DNA of 64,000 bases from Rutidosis leptorrhynchoides (GCF_046630445.1 NC_092340.1:362866001-362930000); one strand, 5' to 3'; positions 46,952-59,028 are shown, counted from the stretch's first letter. A program made the numbers and translations. The notes: a model not told the origin generated them from the sequence alone.

Positions 46952-47821
46952 TGTGATGACCCGGAAATTTCTGACCAAATTTAAACTTAATCTTTGTATG
47001 ATTAACATTTCCGACACGATAAGCAAAGTCTGTAAAACTGAATCTCAAAATTTTTGAACTACTTTCATATATTCAAATACCTTTCGGTTATTCTTGACGA
47101 TTCGCGAACAATTATATGTATATAGATACATATATATACACTATAACTTGAAAACGTAACAATGTATTAATTGTTTGATACCGTACATTAAACTTATTGG
47201 TTTAAATATTTATTTGAATATATATGATAAGTTGGAATATTAATTATTTGAATAACTTGCGACGTATATTTAAAACGTGTTTATAAATGTTGAAAATATA
47301 TATTAACTTGGTCATAAAACGATTTGTTATTATATATATATTAACAAATAGCGAGACGATGATTTATAAAAGTAAATGACCAAAATACTCGAAAGTTTAA
47401 GATATACTTTGAGTGGTATAGTTTAGGGATAATTTAAGGCTATATTTTGACAAAGGTACGTGACACGAAACGTAAAATGCAAGTTTTCTCAGCGTACGAA
47501 AGTACATTTGAAAAACCGGAACCGGGACATAAGTCGAGTGATGACGTACGACTTATCAGAACAAAAATTACAAGTCAACTATGCATGTGAATTTAATATA
47601 ATATATAATTAATTATATAAATTAAATATATTATATATATAATATAAAATTATGTCGACAAACAAGAAGTTAAAAATTTATGAGCTGTCCCAGGGTGCCA
47701 TGCGATCGCATGACCTTGAAGCACAAATCCCATGCGATCGCATGGGGTACTTTTTCAAAAAAGGTTCTATAAATTGCTCAGTTTTCACACTTCTTTCTCT
47801 AATATTACTCCGTATTTATTT

Positions 47822-47872
<51 letters not shown>

Positions 47873-49549
47873 CTTATTATTATTAATATTATTAATTAGT
47901 ATTATACATAAAATACTACGACGAGGTTATGAGCGTGTCACTTTCAAAATGGTTTTCAAGCGGGATAGAGCTAAGGAAATTATGGGTTATTGCCAAGGAG
48001 GTTATGGGTAATGTTCGAGGGTATATTTGTGAATCAAATCTAGTGTTTATCATCTCTGTTGCATCTACGTACTTTTCTACAATATTGAATCTCAATATTG
48101 ATACGTAAGCACTCATATTTTATCTTTTATACATTAATTGTGTTTCCATGTCTAGTGCACGAGTATATATATTTATACATGCTTATATGCTAAATTTCGT
48201 CGTTAAACAGTTTATAATGAATCACGAATTAAATACATATATTACTGGTAAAAGGTATATGATATACATGTTTTTGGAAAGCTAGCGAAAAATCAATAAC
48301 TTTTCATTTAGATATCGAATAAATTCGATGAACAGATTAAAAGATATGATCAACTGAATTATGATTGACGTTAATTGAAATTGCTTTTGAATCTGCAATT
48401 AAGATTTAAACAAATTGTTTACGAGATTGATAAATTGGATTTTTGAATATTACCAACCGAGTAAATGAATCCTTATATAAGGTACGTCTCGCTTTGTTAA
48501 ACAACTGCCAAAATTGACTTTTTGAAACGACTTTGGATAACTTTTGTATGTCGATCTCGAGCATTAGGATTGTGATACACTATGACCTGACCTAGCTTGA
48601 TAGACATTTATTGACCAACATATGTTCTCTAGGTTAAGATCTACGGTTATTTGGTAATCCGAGTTTCGATCACATTTTGGTGAACGACTTTATATGCTGC
48701 TAAGGTGAGTTTCATTGATCCCTTTTTAATTGCTTTTGCAATATATATTTTTGGACTGAGAATACATGCACTTTATTTTAAACGCAATGGATACAAGTAC
48801 ATACTAAATTCTACAATGAGTTTGAACCGAAAATCCCTTAGCTTTGGTAACTGTTAACTGCCAGTTATAAGAACTTGTGGGCGCGAGTAGTAGTATATGG
48901 ATCCATAGGGCTTGATATCCCCGTCCGAGCTAGAGCACTAGCCTTTTAACGGACGTATGCTATTTGAGAAACGTACACGTTGGTTTGCGTGTATTATTAA
49001 GATGATTATACAAAGGGTACAAATTATATATACGTTAAGTTTAGTTACCAGGGTCCTCAATTTCGTAGAATATTTTGATAAACGTTTCTGGATTGAACAA
49101 CTGAAATCTTGTGATCCACCTTTATATACAGATTATGCGCAACATTAAAACTATGAACTCACCAACCTTTGTGTTGACACTTGTTAGCATGTTTATTCTC
49201 AGGTTCCCTAGAAGTCTTCCGCTGTTTGATTATATGTTAGACAAGCTATGTGCATGGAGTCTTACATGGCATATTTTTTCAAGAAAACGTTGCATTCACC
49301 AAATCAACACCATGTATCTTATTTTGACTGCATTGTCAACGGAAGTACTATTGTAAACTATTATTTATGGTGATTGTCTATATGTAGAAATCATCAGATG
49401 TCGAAAACCTTTGATTTAAATATTCATTTATGGTGTGCCTTTTCAAAAGAATGCAATGTTTACAAAACGTATCATATAGAGGTCAAATACCTCGCAATGA
49501 AATCGATGAATGACGTGTTCGTCCATATGGATTTGGAGCGATCGTCACA
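46952..49549 (+). repeat. Element C 3' LTR
   Basis: 2,598 bp, matching 28,046-30,524. It has an extra segment of about 185 bp near 48,707-48,890 relative to the 5' LTR and a shorter (TA)n tract. The boundary to copia is at GATCGTCACA/TCAGGG. Confidence 0.9.
47698..47774 (+). promoter_or_regulatory. C 3' LTR promoter: palindrome pair plus TATA
   Basis: Palindrome copies at 47,698-47,713 (one base differs) and 47,730-47,745, and CTATAAAT at 47,767-47,774. Same spacing as in the 5' LTR. Confidence 0.6.
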
Positions 49550-49868
49550 TCAGGGCATTATGGGCTATGTGTGCAATCATAATTTTTAATAACTACATTA
49601 TTAAAACCTACATATGGCTTGTCCATAGTTACAATGCATGTGTACAACCATGTAATGAAATAAACAACAATTATTCAAGCCATAATAAATAAATTCAAAA
49701 TTTATAATAGTGACTTTTTTTCAAATCTTATTCGTGCGTCATGAGGTAATCAACAAAGTTGACTTTCAAAACCATAAAGGTTTTGACTCTTACCAATTCA
49801 CCACAAAGCTAAATCTAAAGAAAATCACGCGACAATTAAGATAGTGTAAAAGCGGCTCGGATACCACT
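49550..49868 (-). other. copia E leader and primer-binding site
   Basis: Minus-strand TGGTATCCGAGCCGC ends next to the LTR boundary at 49,868, an initiator-Met-type primer site. The remaining 300 bases are AT-rich leader with no recognisable gag. Confidence 0.75.
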
Positions 49869-50793
49869 GTTGGAAAACCGTGTGTACTTTTAATTCAAAT
49901 TAACGCAGCGGACAGTTAAAATAATAATCTTTTATTATTTTTTGAACAAAATTTTATAAGATTAAATATTCACTTATTTAATGAAACATGCACACGATTA
50001 ATCTTTTCCAAAGATCCAGTTACACCACTAATAATTGTCAAAATATGTAATTCACAAAGTGAGTAAACGATATACCTTTCTTGAAGAAACTGATTGAAGG
50101 AGAGAAACCTACGATCAAAAGTATGACCGTCTCTTTGGATAGTCCACACTACACTTCAAACAACGTCAATGGATGCTAGTCCAAACTCAAGTAATAATTA
50201 ATCAACATTTGATTAATATTATGAACCCAAAATAATACTCCGTATGTGTTTATGAATGATATTGAAATGGAATAATAGGATATCTTTCTATTCAATATTT
50301 GTAATCTCTTTTCTAGTTTGTTTTTCCGTTTGTGTATCTATAAAAAGAAACAAAACATATTAGAATATATATGGTCTTACAAGGTAGTTAAACATATCCT
50401 TTTGGTATACATCTAAGAGGATAAAAACAAAATCCAAATGATACCATATTGATTGATCACTTAAAATCAATTTATATCAATCACAAAAAAACATAAGGAG
50501 GATTTGATATAATTTTAAAAAATCGTATTTCTCAAATACTTTAGGGCTATGTTATGTAACTTATAATTAATAATTTCTATCATGTCGCTTTCATGTGAAT
50601 AGTAAATTAATTAATTTCGTTTCATATGAATAGTAAATGAATTAATTTCGATTTACTATTTTGTTACTTGAGTAATATATATACATCATATATATATTTT
50701 ATTTGACGTCTCGGTGTATATGTGTGTGACCCCGAATGCTCAAATGAAGTTGGCCATACAGTTATATGTTGTACCTTGCACATTAATCCTACA
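49869..50793 (-). repeat. copia E 5' LTR
   Basis: TGTTGGAAAACC... is homologous to 5-753 up to 50,609. The far end is uncertain. A 30-bp tandem duplication (TTTCATRTGAATAGTAAAT) lies at about 50,588-50,648. Confidence 0.75.
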
Positions 50794-50987
50794 ATATAAA
50801 GCTTATATACCAAGGGTGTAAAAAAACTGAGATGCTATTTAATCAATAAAATATCCTCGTGAACAGTAAATCCTTGTTCTCAAATGATATAATTGTAATG
50901 TAATGTCATTTAATCAATTTAATATTCTCGTCAATAGTCAACAGTAAATTCCGCTCTCAAATGATATAATTGTAATGTAATACTCCG

Positions 50988-51070
<83 letters not shown>

Positions 51071-53136
51071 CTTTAATAATCTCGGAGTTGTTGAATAAAC
51101 AATCTTTAACACTCATGAGCTAAAAGTGCTCCGAGGTGGTTATGAGCTACTAATCAACGGCTAACTAATCATTCCCCGCCTTCTTCGGTAACTCTTCAAT
51201 TTCAACAACCATCTTTCTTGTCTAATCGTCAACTTCTACCAAAATTACTTTACTATATGAATTAATAATACTACGGAGTTATCATACTTTATTCAACAAC
51301 CATCATATCATCAAGTCAATTATTACCTACTAAAATAAGTAATCTATTACCCCATAAAATGTAGTAGATGTACTTCTATTATGTTCTTTTTTTAACCTTA
51401 ACCAACATCTTCACTAATAAGAAGGAATCGCCTGATTATATTAAATTCAAAGATTTAACACAGCATTTTATGTTATTATATATAAGTGAGTCATAACTCA
51501 TAAGTTCGTAAATACGTGTATCTGAGCACAACAAACTTAGATTAGTCCAAGATAAATAATGGAAGTACTATATATATATATATATATATAATCATGGGAG
51601 CCCCGAAGGGGAAACAAAGTTTTCAGGAGCCCAATTTTTTTATATATACATATACAATCGGAGATTTGAATAACACGGGAACTATGAAAACACAACTGAA
51701 ACAACAGTAAAGACGAAACACAACGGACACAAAAAAACAATCAAAGCCCTAGGTAAAAGAGAATGATTAAGTTCGCTAGTATTCATTTGAGTCTTTTTTA
51801 AAAAATAGCTTATATTATTCGTTATGATCTAACGACCATTTTTAAATAGCTTATATTATTCATTAAGGCCTAAGGTTCTTTTTCGCCTCGTTCTAGATAC
51901 TAAAATACTCAAGATCGGCCTTGTATATAATCATCAGGATATAATAACCTCTTAATTATGTCATTAGCAAACTCCAAAATAAAATAAAAGTAAAGGTCCC
52001 CCCACTTACTCAAGAGCAGTGCACGAGTTGACCAATTCCAAAACCAACCACCTTAAATGCTGTTTATTTAGGTAAAGAAATAGCAAGATTGCTTACACAC
52101 TCTGCAACAGCGACGTTTCAAAATAAATTCTAAATTAAATTAAATATAAATATAAAGAAAAAAAAAAAAAACAAGATAGCTTGCAAAATATAGACGGCTT
52201 GTAGGTCCCCTATGGATGTTTGTCAATAAGGGATTAACACTAACTTATCCACATTAATCAATTAAACGTTCACGAAAAGACGCTAAACAAACCCACCCAA
52301 AAAGCCAAACATTTCACGTACAAAACAAAGTAATACTAATGACAATACAGGATCATGAGTTCAAAAAGCAAAGCCTGTTTCAAAATATGAGGTAACAGAT
52401 CTGCTGATATCACACAGAAGATTATATGCAACAAACAAACAACCCACACGATCGACCGGGTCAAAACTTACGGCCATCAACGTACGCAATATCATATCCA
52501 AACAACTATGGTTACCGAATTACCGTCACATATCATATCCAAAGTACAGATTTCATGCAATATCGTACATCATCAAATCAACAAACTCTATAACAGACAA
52601 TTTTCGGAATATATCATAGCTCAAAAAAGAAAGAAGAAAATCGCAATTCTCCCGCTTTGGGTGCAAAGTTAGTAATTGCGTGCAAAAATGGAAATCCACT
52701 AATAGCTACAAGGACTCTTTGATATTATTCCATACTAAAATCAACATAAAGGAGCGAAAAGGGATTTGTCATTCTTTTTCTCTTATAACATAAACGGTCG
52801 CTTTATCTCTTAATGTCTTTTCGAGAGGGACTCGGATGAATTTTCAGCTTAGAGTGCTATCTTATCTAACCGCATATTTCGAAATCTAAAATGGGTCCTC
52901 GCTATCTTATTTCAAGATTCAGAATCATTACTCTGTGGACAAGTTTCACACAGCAGTATACACTTGTTATAAATTTGACACCGATGGTGATTTATCTTGC
53001 AATCAACATGTAAGCAAATAAAAAAGTAGACGGTGACCTTTACTCCAACAGTACTCCACTAATCAAACGCATCTTGATCATATTAGATACTTAACTAAAG
53101 GAATTTTGGGCAGTCATGATATGTCATACATATATA
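50794..53136. other. Intergenic, no gene recognised
   Basis: AT-rich DNA with (TA)n at 50,991-51,067 and about 51,569-51,590 and an A-tract at 52,159-52,171. No supported coding, tRNA or transposon end is seen. Confidence 0.6.
50991..51067. repeat. (TA)n microsatellite
   Basis: An uninterrupted TA tract of about 77 bases. Open frames over it, such as poly Tyr-Ile, are artefacts. Confidence 0.95.
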
Positions 53137-53377
53137 CTACCTCCGTCACATATTTATTGTCCACTATTCTTTTTTGAACTGTCCCAAATTAATTGTCCAC
53201 TTCCATAAATATAAATAGATAACGTTCTTTTATGCCCTTGCTTTATGTATGTAAAACAAAAAAGTGTAAAAAAGGAAGAGGTAAACTGGAAAGTTAACAA
53301 AAAGTATATGTGACAGTCACTTTTTTCTTAAACTTTGTGATTTTTGTCGAGAGACAATAATTATGAAACGGAGGGAG
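53137..53377. mobile_element. Stowaway-type MITE (Tc1/mariner-like)
   Basis: CTACCTCCGTCACATATTTATTGTC at the left and, inverted, CTCCCTCCGTTTCATAATTATTGTC at the right: the classic Stowaway ends. TA precedes the left end at 53,135-53,136, but the right TA is not kept. 241 bp, non-coding. Confidence 0.85.
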
Positions 53378-53626
53378 CATCACATCATAATTAAATTCGA
53401 CAAAAGATAAACGAGGTAGTCCTTAAAAAAAGAAACGACACTCAAATTGTGCAAAAAACAACCATACATCAATCATTTTTCTAGCAAAACTAATGAGTTT
53501 CTATAATTATGAAAGTATTAGTGCTAAAGAAAGGTGCACAGCAGCACAGGTCTAACAAATAACAATATAAAAACCCGGGGGAAAACAACACCTTTCGGGC
53601 TTGTTAGGTATTCTCATATTGATTGT

Positions 53627-55435
53627 CTAGACTTTTTGCACAGAGGCCCCTTCAGTACTTGTTGGTGTCTTCTTTGAAGGTGGTGGCTCTGCGCATGCCC
53701 TCAGAACAGCTTCGTTCTACAAAAAGGAACCAAGTTTTTATCATTTCAGATAACTAATGAAGTTAGATTTCAATGAACGGTTGCATTTGCAGCTCAAATA
53801 GAGAAACAATGTAATACAAAGGGTGAAAATATAAGCATTGTCATCAAAGAAATCAGTAGGTAGTAACAACACTAAGGTGTGTTGTTTGTTTTTCACTATG
53901 CAGATCTTATTATGTCTTATGTCTGTGCGGCGCTTGATGTTGTTTTTATTGCAAACTGTTTGTTTTTCTGAAGACATAAGATAAAATAATGTCTTATTCT
54001 GTCTGCAACCTCGCAGACTTAAAAATGTACTTCTAAGTGTTGCAGACAGGATTAAGTTATTTTGCAGACATAAAACAAACATTCGTCACTATTCAGCATA
54101 CAGACCTTCAGGCCACATCTTCTTTACATACAAGGTTTGCAAATCTTCAGACAAAAACATCTTAGGAAACAAACAACACCTAATATCATGCAACCGTCAG
54201 GCTAAAGAAAACATTACGTAAAAGTTAAAAGGTCTAGCGCTATCATCCCTTTAGAAAACCACAATTGGTCCAACATTGTTTTTAGTACGGGAACACAAAG
54301 TTATGAGAAAACAATTGTACACGTACTTATATTTTCAAAAAATGACATGTTTCTGCTTCAGAATAAAAACTAGTGACCAGACAATTTCTTAGATTTCTAT
54401 AATTAATTGTGTCACACATAACAGCAATGTTAATCTCACATGGCTCAAACCTTCATACATCAATAAAACTAAAAAACTTGATTAAGATATTGTACAACTA
54501 TCAACTAACAAACTTGCTAACAACACTACTACTGGTCACCTATACGTGTCTACATGAGCCGAGCTACTTGTCGTATCTCGCATATCCTAAATATTGCGAC
54601 AATTGGCCACTCACCAAAAGTTTGTTTCACAAACAATGGTTGCAGGCTTGCAGCATTTCATAATACGGAATGTATTATATCAAGAATACAAACTGCTCGT
54701 ATTCAACGCATATAGACCAATTTTAACAAATTGTCACATGCCAACTTACAACCTAATTTCAAACTGCATTTGAAAAACAAGTTCGAACGATGTGTGGGTC
54801 CCATTTACTGTTATCTAAGGCAAGAAAACCAGTCTCCCCAAAGTCTGGTATGATAGACAGAGCTACAAGGGAGTTTATATTAGGCCACACATAATATAAT
54901 TATCAATGAATATATAATTAGTATCATCATCATCATCATCATCATCATCATAAAATCACTAGCATCATTGACAGACACTGAATAAGATAAATCATAAACC
55001 GCAGACATTCGATCAAGCATTACTAATCAACATTAATAATCATATACAATTCGAATAACAGCAAACTTAACCCCCAAATGTATAAATATATGATTAAAAG
55101 AACCCTAATACACCGATAGGAATGAGTAGACTTTACGAACGTAGTTAAAATCCAAGGTAATTCGTGATATAATACAGCAATAATCAACAAATGAAATAGT
55201 AATTAGTAATTATAATAATAATAATTATTATTATTATTATTAATTATTATTAAAAATCCTAAATTAAAAATAAAATAAAAAGAATGAGAATAAGAGAGGA
55301 TACCTGCCAAACACGAAGAATACGCTTCTTGGCGTTGGCTTTACGGGTGGTGGTGAGCTTAATTCTCTTCCAAACAAGTCCACCTGAATCGTGCTTCTTT
55401 ACTATTTCCATCACTCGCGTCCCCCAAAACCCCAT
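53627..55435 (-). CDS. Small conserved plant protein, 73 residues, two exons
   Basis: Exon 1 is 55,435-55,304, starting MGFWGTRVMEIVKKHDSGG and ending RILRVWQ. It is followed by GT, a 1,587-bp intron, then AG and exon 2 (53,716-53,627): NEAVLRACAEPPPSKKTP to stop. The phase is 0 at the junction and the joined frame is open. The product is basic, with a K/R-rich middle (WKRIKLTTTRKANAKKR). An upstream in-frame ATG at 55,522 would add a low-complexity N-terminus and is probably 5' UTR; MGFWG fits better. The sequence resembles short plant-specific proteins, possibly a mitochondrial complex I accessory subunit (At1g67785-like). That name is from memory and unsure, but the TGGGCT boxes upstream fit a nuclear gene for mitochondria. 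This is the clearest host gene in the window. Confidence 0.85.
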
Positions 55436-55531
55436 TCTCCCCTGATTTTCTTTTCTGTTTCTGTTTCTATTTCTAAATTTTGATTCTATTTTCTGTTTGC
55501 AGTACCTCCTCTTCATGTTCATAATAGCTAA

Positions 55532-55584
55532 TGGGCTCTTAGACCTAGTAGGTTGGTCTGGTCTGGACTAAGATGGGCTGGGCT
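55532..55584 (-). promoter_or_regulatory. Three site II elements (TGGGCT) upstream of the 73-aa gene
   Basis: TGGGCT at 55,532-55,537, 55,574-55,579 and 55,579-55,584, about 100-150 bases upstream of the ATG at 55,435. Clustered TGGGCC/T boxes are typical of plant genes for respiratory-chain and ribosomal proteins. Confidence 0.6.
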
Positions 55585-57253
55585 CGTTTAAACATTACCC
55601 TCGTGTGATTTTTACCAATATGAAATGTAGGAAAAATAAAATTAAATAAAGCCATTTTGTTTCGTGTCATTAAAAAAAACATAACTAAAATATAACTAAG
55701 CAAGGACTTTCATCAAGAATGAAGAAACCTATAAACAAATACAAAAGAAAACAAAAATGCTCGGTGATCAAGCATAGATTGGATCAGACGGGTTCAGTCC
55801 ATACTTGACAACAAACGGGGAGATTTAAGGGTCATTCGAGTTTAACTCTCCGGTATGGTGTACCGTGAATAACCCCATGTAAGATGAGGATCTCGACAGG
55901 GTTGGTAAAACGTCGACCCACTATCGTCAGGATAGCCGGTATCGATGGCTCGCAAGAGGTTTGTAGGGTTAATGTTCATAGAACCTTACCTTTAACCTTA
56001 AGATGGTAGCTTGAGATAATGTGAACCCGGTAGCGGGGGAGAATATTGCATTGACAGACTAGTGCGGGTAATAGGGTGGTCTGACTGTTGACGACAACGA
56101 ATATACGAATGTGAGGTGTTCTTCTGATGATTGGAATCCATCTGTGTCGTAGTTTGAGCTTCTTATTTATTGTGTAACTTCGCATTGTCTGTTAGTGTCA
56201 CGTAATAGGACAAAGAGATCGTGGCGAGTCCCCTTTGTATTATTGGTCTGTGATGGCTGGCAAAAGTAAAAGTATTCTTGTCGGGTCTGCCGGGTCTGTC
56301 TTGTAGTGTCTGGCACTTTCTGACAAAAGTACCATGTTGGAATCATGCTACACCATTGTGTCCCTTCTGGGGATGGCAGGTTCGGGGTCTATTTCCGCAT
56401 GTCACTTTTCAGCGCATATACACCTTAAGTGGCGCGCAATGTTATGATATTTCGCACTGATGTGGTTTTTATTGGCACGTGATCGACACGTGTGATGCGC
56501 TATACGAGAGGTTTGAGTATGGATAACGAAGGGATGAAGAAACATTATGGTGTAGCACGATCCCAACATGGTACTTGTATATATCCACCTTAACTGCGGC
56601 CGGCAGTGGTAGTGTTTGTTTGATGGTTATATTGAAATAAATTTGTAAGTTTGGTTCATCTCGTCTTAATGGATAACGAACGGATGAAGAAACATAATGA
56701 ATAATGATTAATTAAGGGTCTTATTTCATTTTTTTATTGTTAATGGTTAACTTACAAAACCTATTTTTTAGTGTTTGATTAAAATTAAGAATAAAAAATT
56801 TTAGTGAATAATAAAAGTATGTTCTCTATTGATATAATTATTTTTTAGTGAATAGTAAAAGTATGTTCTCTATTGATATAATTATAACATCACGGATAAA
56901 TTATCTGAATTTGAATTTGTATAATTTGAATTGCAATTTAGTTTATGATTTGGGTATTGTTGGGTTTATCATTTGCAGTTTTGTTAAAATAATGAAGGGA
57001 AGTAAGTGAACATGTAAGTTAAATGGGGAAGAAAAAGGTAAAAAGACGAAAACACCCTCACATGTTTAGCACATTTGCACATGACTTATATTAACGGAAA
57101 CATTCAACAATCGTTAGGTCGAGTGACCAACCACGAAACCATGTGCATAGTTGGGTGACCAGCCGTGTCCAAAATAAACGTTAGTGGCTAATGTGCAATA
57201 TTAGCCAAACAGGACTGACCAACCGTGTAATTTGTTCATTTCAAAATTCAAAG
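55585..57253. other. Intergenic with small repeats, no gene recognised
   Basis: Contains an inverted repeat at 56,328-56,576, a repeated ATGGATAACGAAnGGATGAA unit at 56,518 and 56,669, and a 40-bp tandem duplication (AAAAGTATGTTCTCTATTGA) at about 56,806-56,888. No coding signal is supported. Confidence 0.6.
56328..56576. repeat. Inverted repeat, arms about 30 bp
   Basis: TACCATGTTGGAATCATGCT at the left matches the reverse complement of AGCACGATCCCAACATGGTA at the right with few changes, about 190 bp apart. It could be a small foldback or MITE remnant. Confidence 0.6.
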
Positions 57254-57380
57254 ATGTGCATTAGCAACCCCAAGGAGTGGCTTGGTGGTAAGATGCTTGG
57301 AACATTCTAAAAGGATTCAGGTTCAATCTTCACATTACACTTCGGGGGCTTGCCTTTAAAAAAAAAAAAAATGTGCATTA
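57254..57380 (+). mobile_element. tRNA-derived SINE with 10-bp target duplication
   Basis: Body 57,264-57,370. A Pol III A box (TGGCTTGGTGG, 57,278-57,288) and B box (GGTTCAATC, 57,320-57,328) are spaced as in tRNA genes. The body ends in an A-run and is flanked by ATGTGCATTA at 57,254-57,263 and 57,371-57,380. About 107 bp, so it is short, perhaps little more than the tRNA-like head and tail. Confidence 0.85.
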
Positions 57381-57670
57381 ACACTATTTATTTCGATTTT
57401 TTTTTTATCAAAAACAATTATAGAAATATCTTCTACCCAACAAAACCCACTCTCCTTCCATTTCCCGAATCTTACACTTATAATAACAACCATACAATTC
57501 AACTTGTTGACCTTCCCTTTAAAATTCTTGTTAAAATGAAAAGTAAGCATAAAATTAAACAATTAAATTGCATATTGCATAATCATATACTAACAAAATT
57601 AAGGGAGGTAGACATTGATTAATAGAGTAAATAATCATATCTTATACTGTAATGTACTCCGTAATTATTA

Positions 57671-58003
57671 TTAAGCTAGAGATGTGTGAAAGTGAATGAG
57701 TTGAGCATTACATTTTGGGCATTCTTCTACATGCTTAGCAACCATCAAATACATCAAACACCTTTTACATCCTGCCACCACCAACACATTAACTACTTCC
57801 ACCATTTTCTCGGTATTATTTTGTTTTATTGATGATGAAACAGTCGATGATGACGAGGATGATGACGAGGATCCTTCGCGTAATTTGTAAGGTGATGAAT
57901 AACTTTCATTATTATCATCTTCTTCTTCAAAATCACTATAAAAGTTGCCATGAGGATCGACGACCGTTCTCATTTTCCTCGATCGGGTAGTTTTTGCTCT
58001 CAA
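57671..58003 (-). CDS. GIR-like small zinc-ribbon protein, 110 residues
   Basis: A single-exon frame with Met at 58,003 and TAA at 57,673-57,671. The N-terminus is basic (KTTRSRK), followed by an acidic patch (FEEEDDNNE, about 25-33), a Ser run (45-53), and a C-terminal C79-x2-C82-x12-C95-x2-C98 motif within GCKRCLMYLM and ECPKCNAQL. This Cys pattern and the CLMYxM text are the hallmark of the GL2-INTERACTING REPRESSOR (GIR1/2) family, which bridge transcription factors to TOPLESS. The N-terminal EAR motif (LxLxL) of true GIRs is not visible, so it is likelier a related paralogue. A TATA-like run lies 40-57 bases upstream. No intron is needed. Confidence 0.8.
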   Translation of the reverse strand: MRAKTTRSRKMRTVVDPHGNFYSDFEEEDDNNESYSSPYKLREGSSSSSSSSSTVSSSIKQNNTEKMVEVVNVLVVAGCKRCLMYLMVAKHVEECPKCNAQLIHFHTSLA

Positions 58004-58025
58004 TCCCTTTTCTCCAATTTATGTA

Positions 58026-58060
58026 ATGGGCCTCTCATGTATATATATCGATATATATAG
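58026..58060 (-). promoter_or_regulatory. TATA-like run and TGGGCC box upstream of the GIR-like gene
   Basis: The minus strand CTATATATATCGATATATA ends about 38 bases before the ATG. GGCCCA lies between it and the ATG at about 58,026-58,031. Confidence 0.4.
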
Positions 58061-58509
58061 ATCTTAGTAAATAGTAATTAGTATTATTATTAGAGAAAAA
58101 TGTGTAGCTAGGCTGGCTTGCTGGATATAATGATGCAAGATCTCATGTGTTGAGATTTGTAATGCTAGCTAACGTTTACAAACCCTATACGTAATGATGG
58201 CCGATGGGTGCTCAAAAGCAATTAGCAGTGTCGAATCTAGGATCAAAGTTCAATGGGATCCTGATTTTTTTTTCCAATACTAATTATATTTGAAGGATAT
58301 TTTAGTGGTCATTTACCTATAAAAATCTATAAATTTTGAATATATATGAAGTCCTATACTTAAATTTAGTGATGTCATGTACAATTTAAAGAGTACATTA
58401 TTAATGAAAAATTAAATATGTGGGTCATATGACCCATAGCCATTGAAGTAGCCTCGCCATTTGCGATTAGTAACTAAATAGTGTTGCATATATACTTGGC
58501 ATAAATGTG

Positions 58510-58511
<2 letters not shown>
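58061..58511. other. Intergenic, no gene recognised
   Basis: AT-rich sequence up to a (TA)n tract. No supported feature. Confidence 0.5.

Positions 58512-58566
<55 letters not shown>
58512..58566. repeat. (TA)n tract, left of MITE-like element
   Basis: About 55 bases of alternating AT directly abutting the element at 58,567-58,570. Confidence 0.95.
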
Positions 58567-58568
<2 letters not shown>

Positions 58569-58569
58569 A

Positions 58570-59028
58570 AGAGGATCCAGTGAGAATTTTTTTAGTGTGA
58601 GAACTCTAGAAACTCCAAAAACACTGAAATTCAAGCAAAAAAAAGTGCACGGGCGAGCAAAAAAAAGAAATTCGAGCAAAATCAAAAACAAAGACGAACA
58701 AAAAAATTCATTATCGATTTTTTTTTTCGAATTTCAAAATCTAGAACACATTTTTGTTCAAATATCAGCATTTTTGTTCGACTACCCGTGTGTTCTACAT
58801 TTTTTTGTTCGACTATCAAAAATGTAGAACACAAAATTGTTCGCCCGCCTTTTTTTTGTTCGCCCTTGTTCCATGTTTTGCTCGAATTGCTTTTTTTTGT
58901 TCGTCCGTTTCCTATTTTTGTTCGAATTTTTCTTTTTTTTGCTCGAATTTCTCCTTTTTTGCTCGCATTATAGTTTATTTTTGAGTTCTCAGGGTTCTCA
59001 CACAAAAAAAGTTCTCATTTGATCCCTC

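Larger units (their letters stand above)
26860..49549 (+). mobile_element. Element C complex: non-autonomous long-LTR gypsy-type (LARD-like), tandem
   Basis: Plus strand. Order: an internal 3' tail with polypurine block (26,860-28,045), LTR (28,046-30,524), PBS and leader (30,525-31,164), inserted B2, internal rest (44,082-46,951), LTR (46,952-49,549). The tail before the first LTR is a near-copy of 45,766-46,951, so this is the remainder of an LTR-internal-LTR-internal-LTR tandem. No RT or integrase exists in about 3.5 kb of internal DNA, so the family is non-autonomous. It needs help from another gypsy element, plausibly a Tekay-type with a similar PBS and polypurine block. The outer left part is missing. 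Confidence 0.8.
5..50793 (-). mobile_element. Ty1/copia element E, outer host of the nest
   Basis: A copia-type LTR retrotransposon on the minus strand that encloses everything to about 50.8 kb. Seen: the same LTR sequence, beginning TGTTGGAAAACC on the plus strand, at 5 and at 49,869. A primer-binding site next to the right LTR reads TGGTATCCGAGC on the minus strand. Between the LTRs lie colinear traces of integrase, reverse transcriptase and RNase H, the Ty1/copia order. Gag was not recognised. The coding part is heavily broken, with many breaks. About 15 differences in 750 LTR bases by eye suggest a fairly young element. The outer right end is uncertain; CCTACA at 50,788-50,793 is the best guess, and no target duplication could be confirmed because only four left-flank bases are in the window. 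Confidence 0.8.

Noticed and set aside
50588-50800. Exact copia outer boundary with target duplication
   Set aside because: Only four flanking bases are available on the left and no convincing match follows a CA end on the right.
57278-57330. A functional tRNA gene
   Set aside because: A and B boxes are present but no cloverleaf acceptor pairing is seen, and the A-tail plus target duplication indicate a SINE.
58682-59022. Cys/Phe-rich and Lys-rich frames in the MITE-like element
   Set aside because: They come from TTTTTGTTCG and GAGCAAA simple repeats on either strand; no domain or codon bias.
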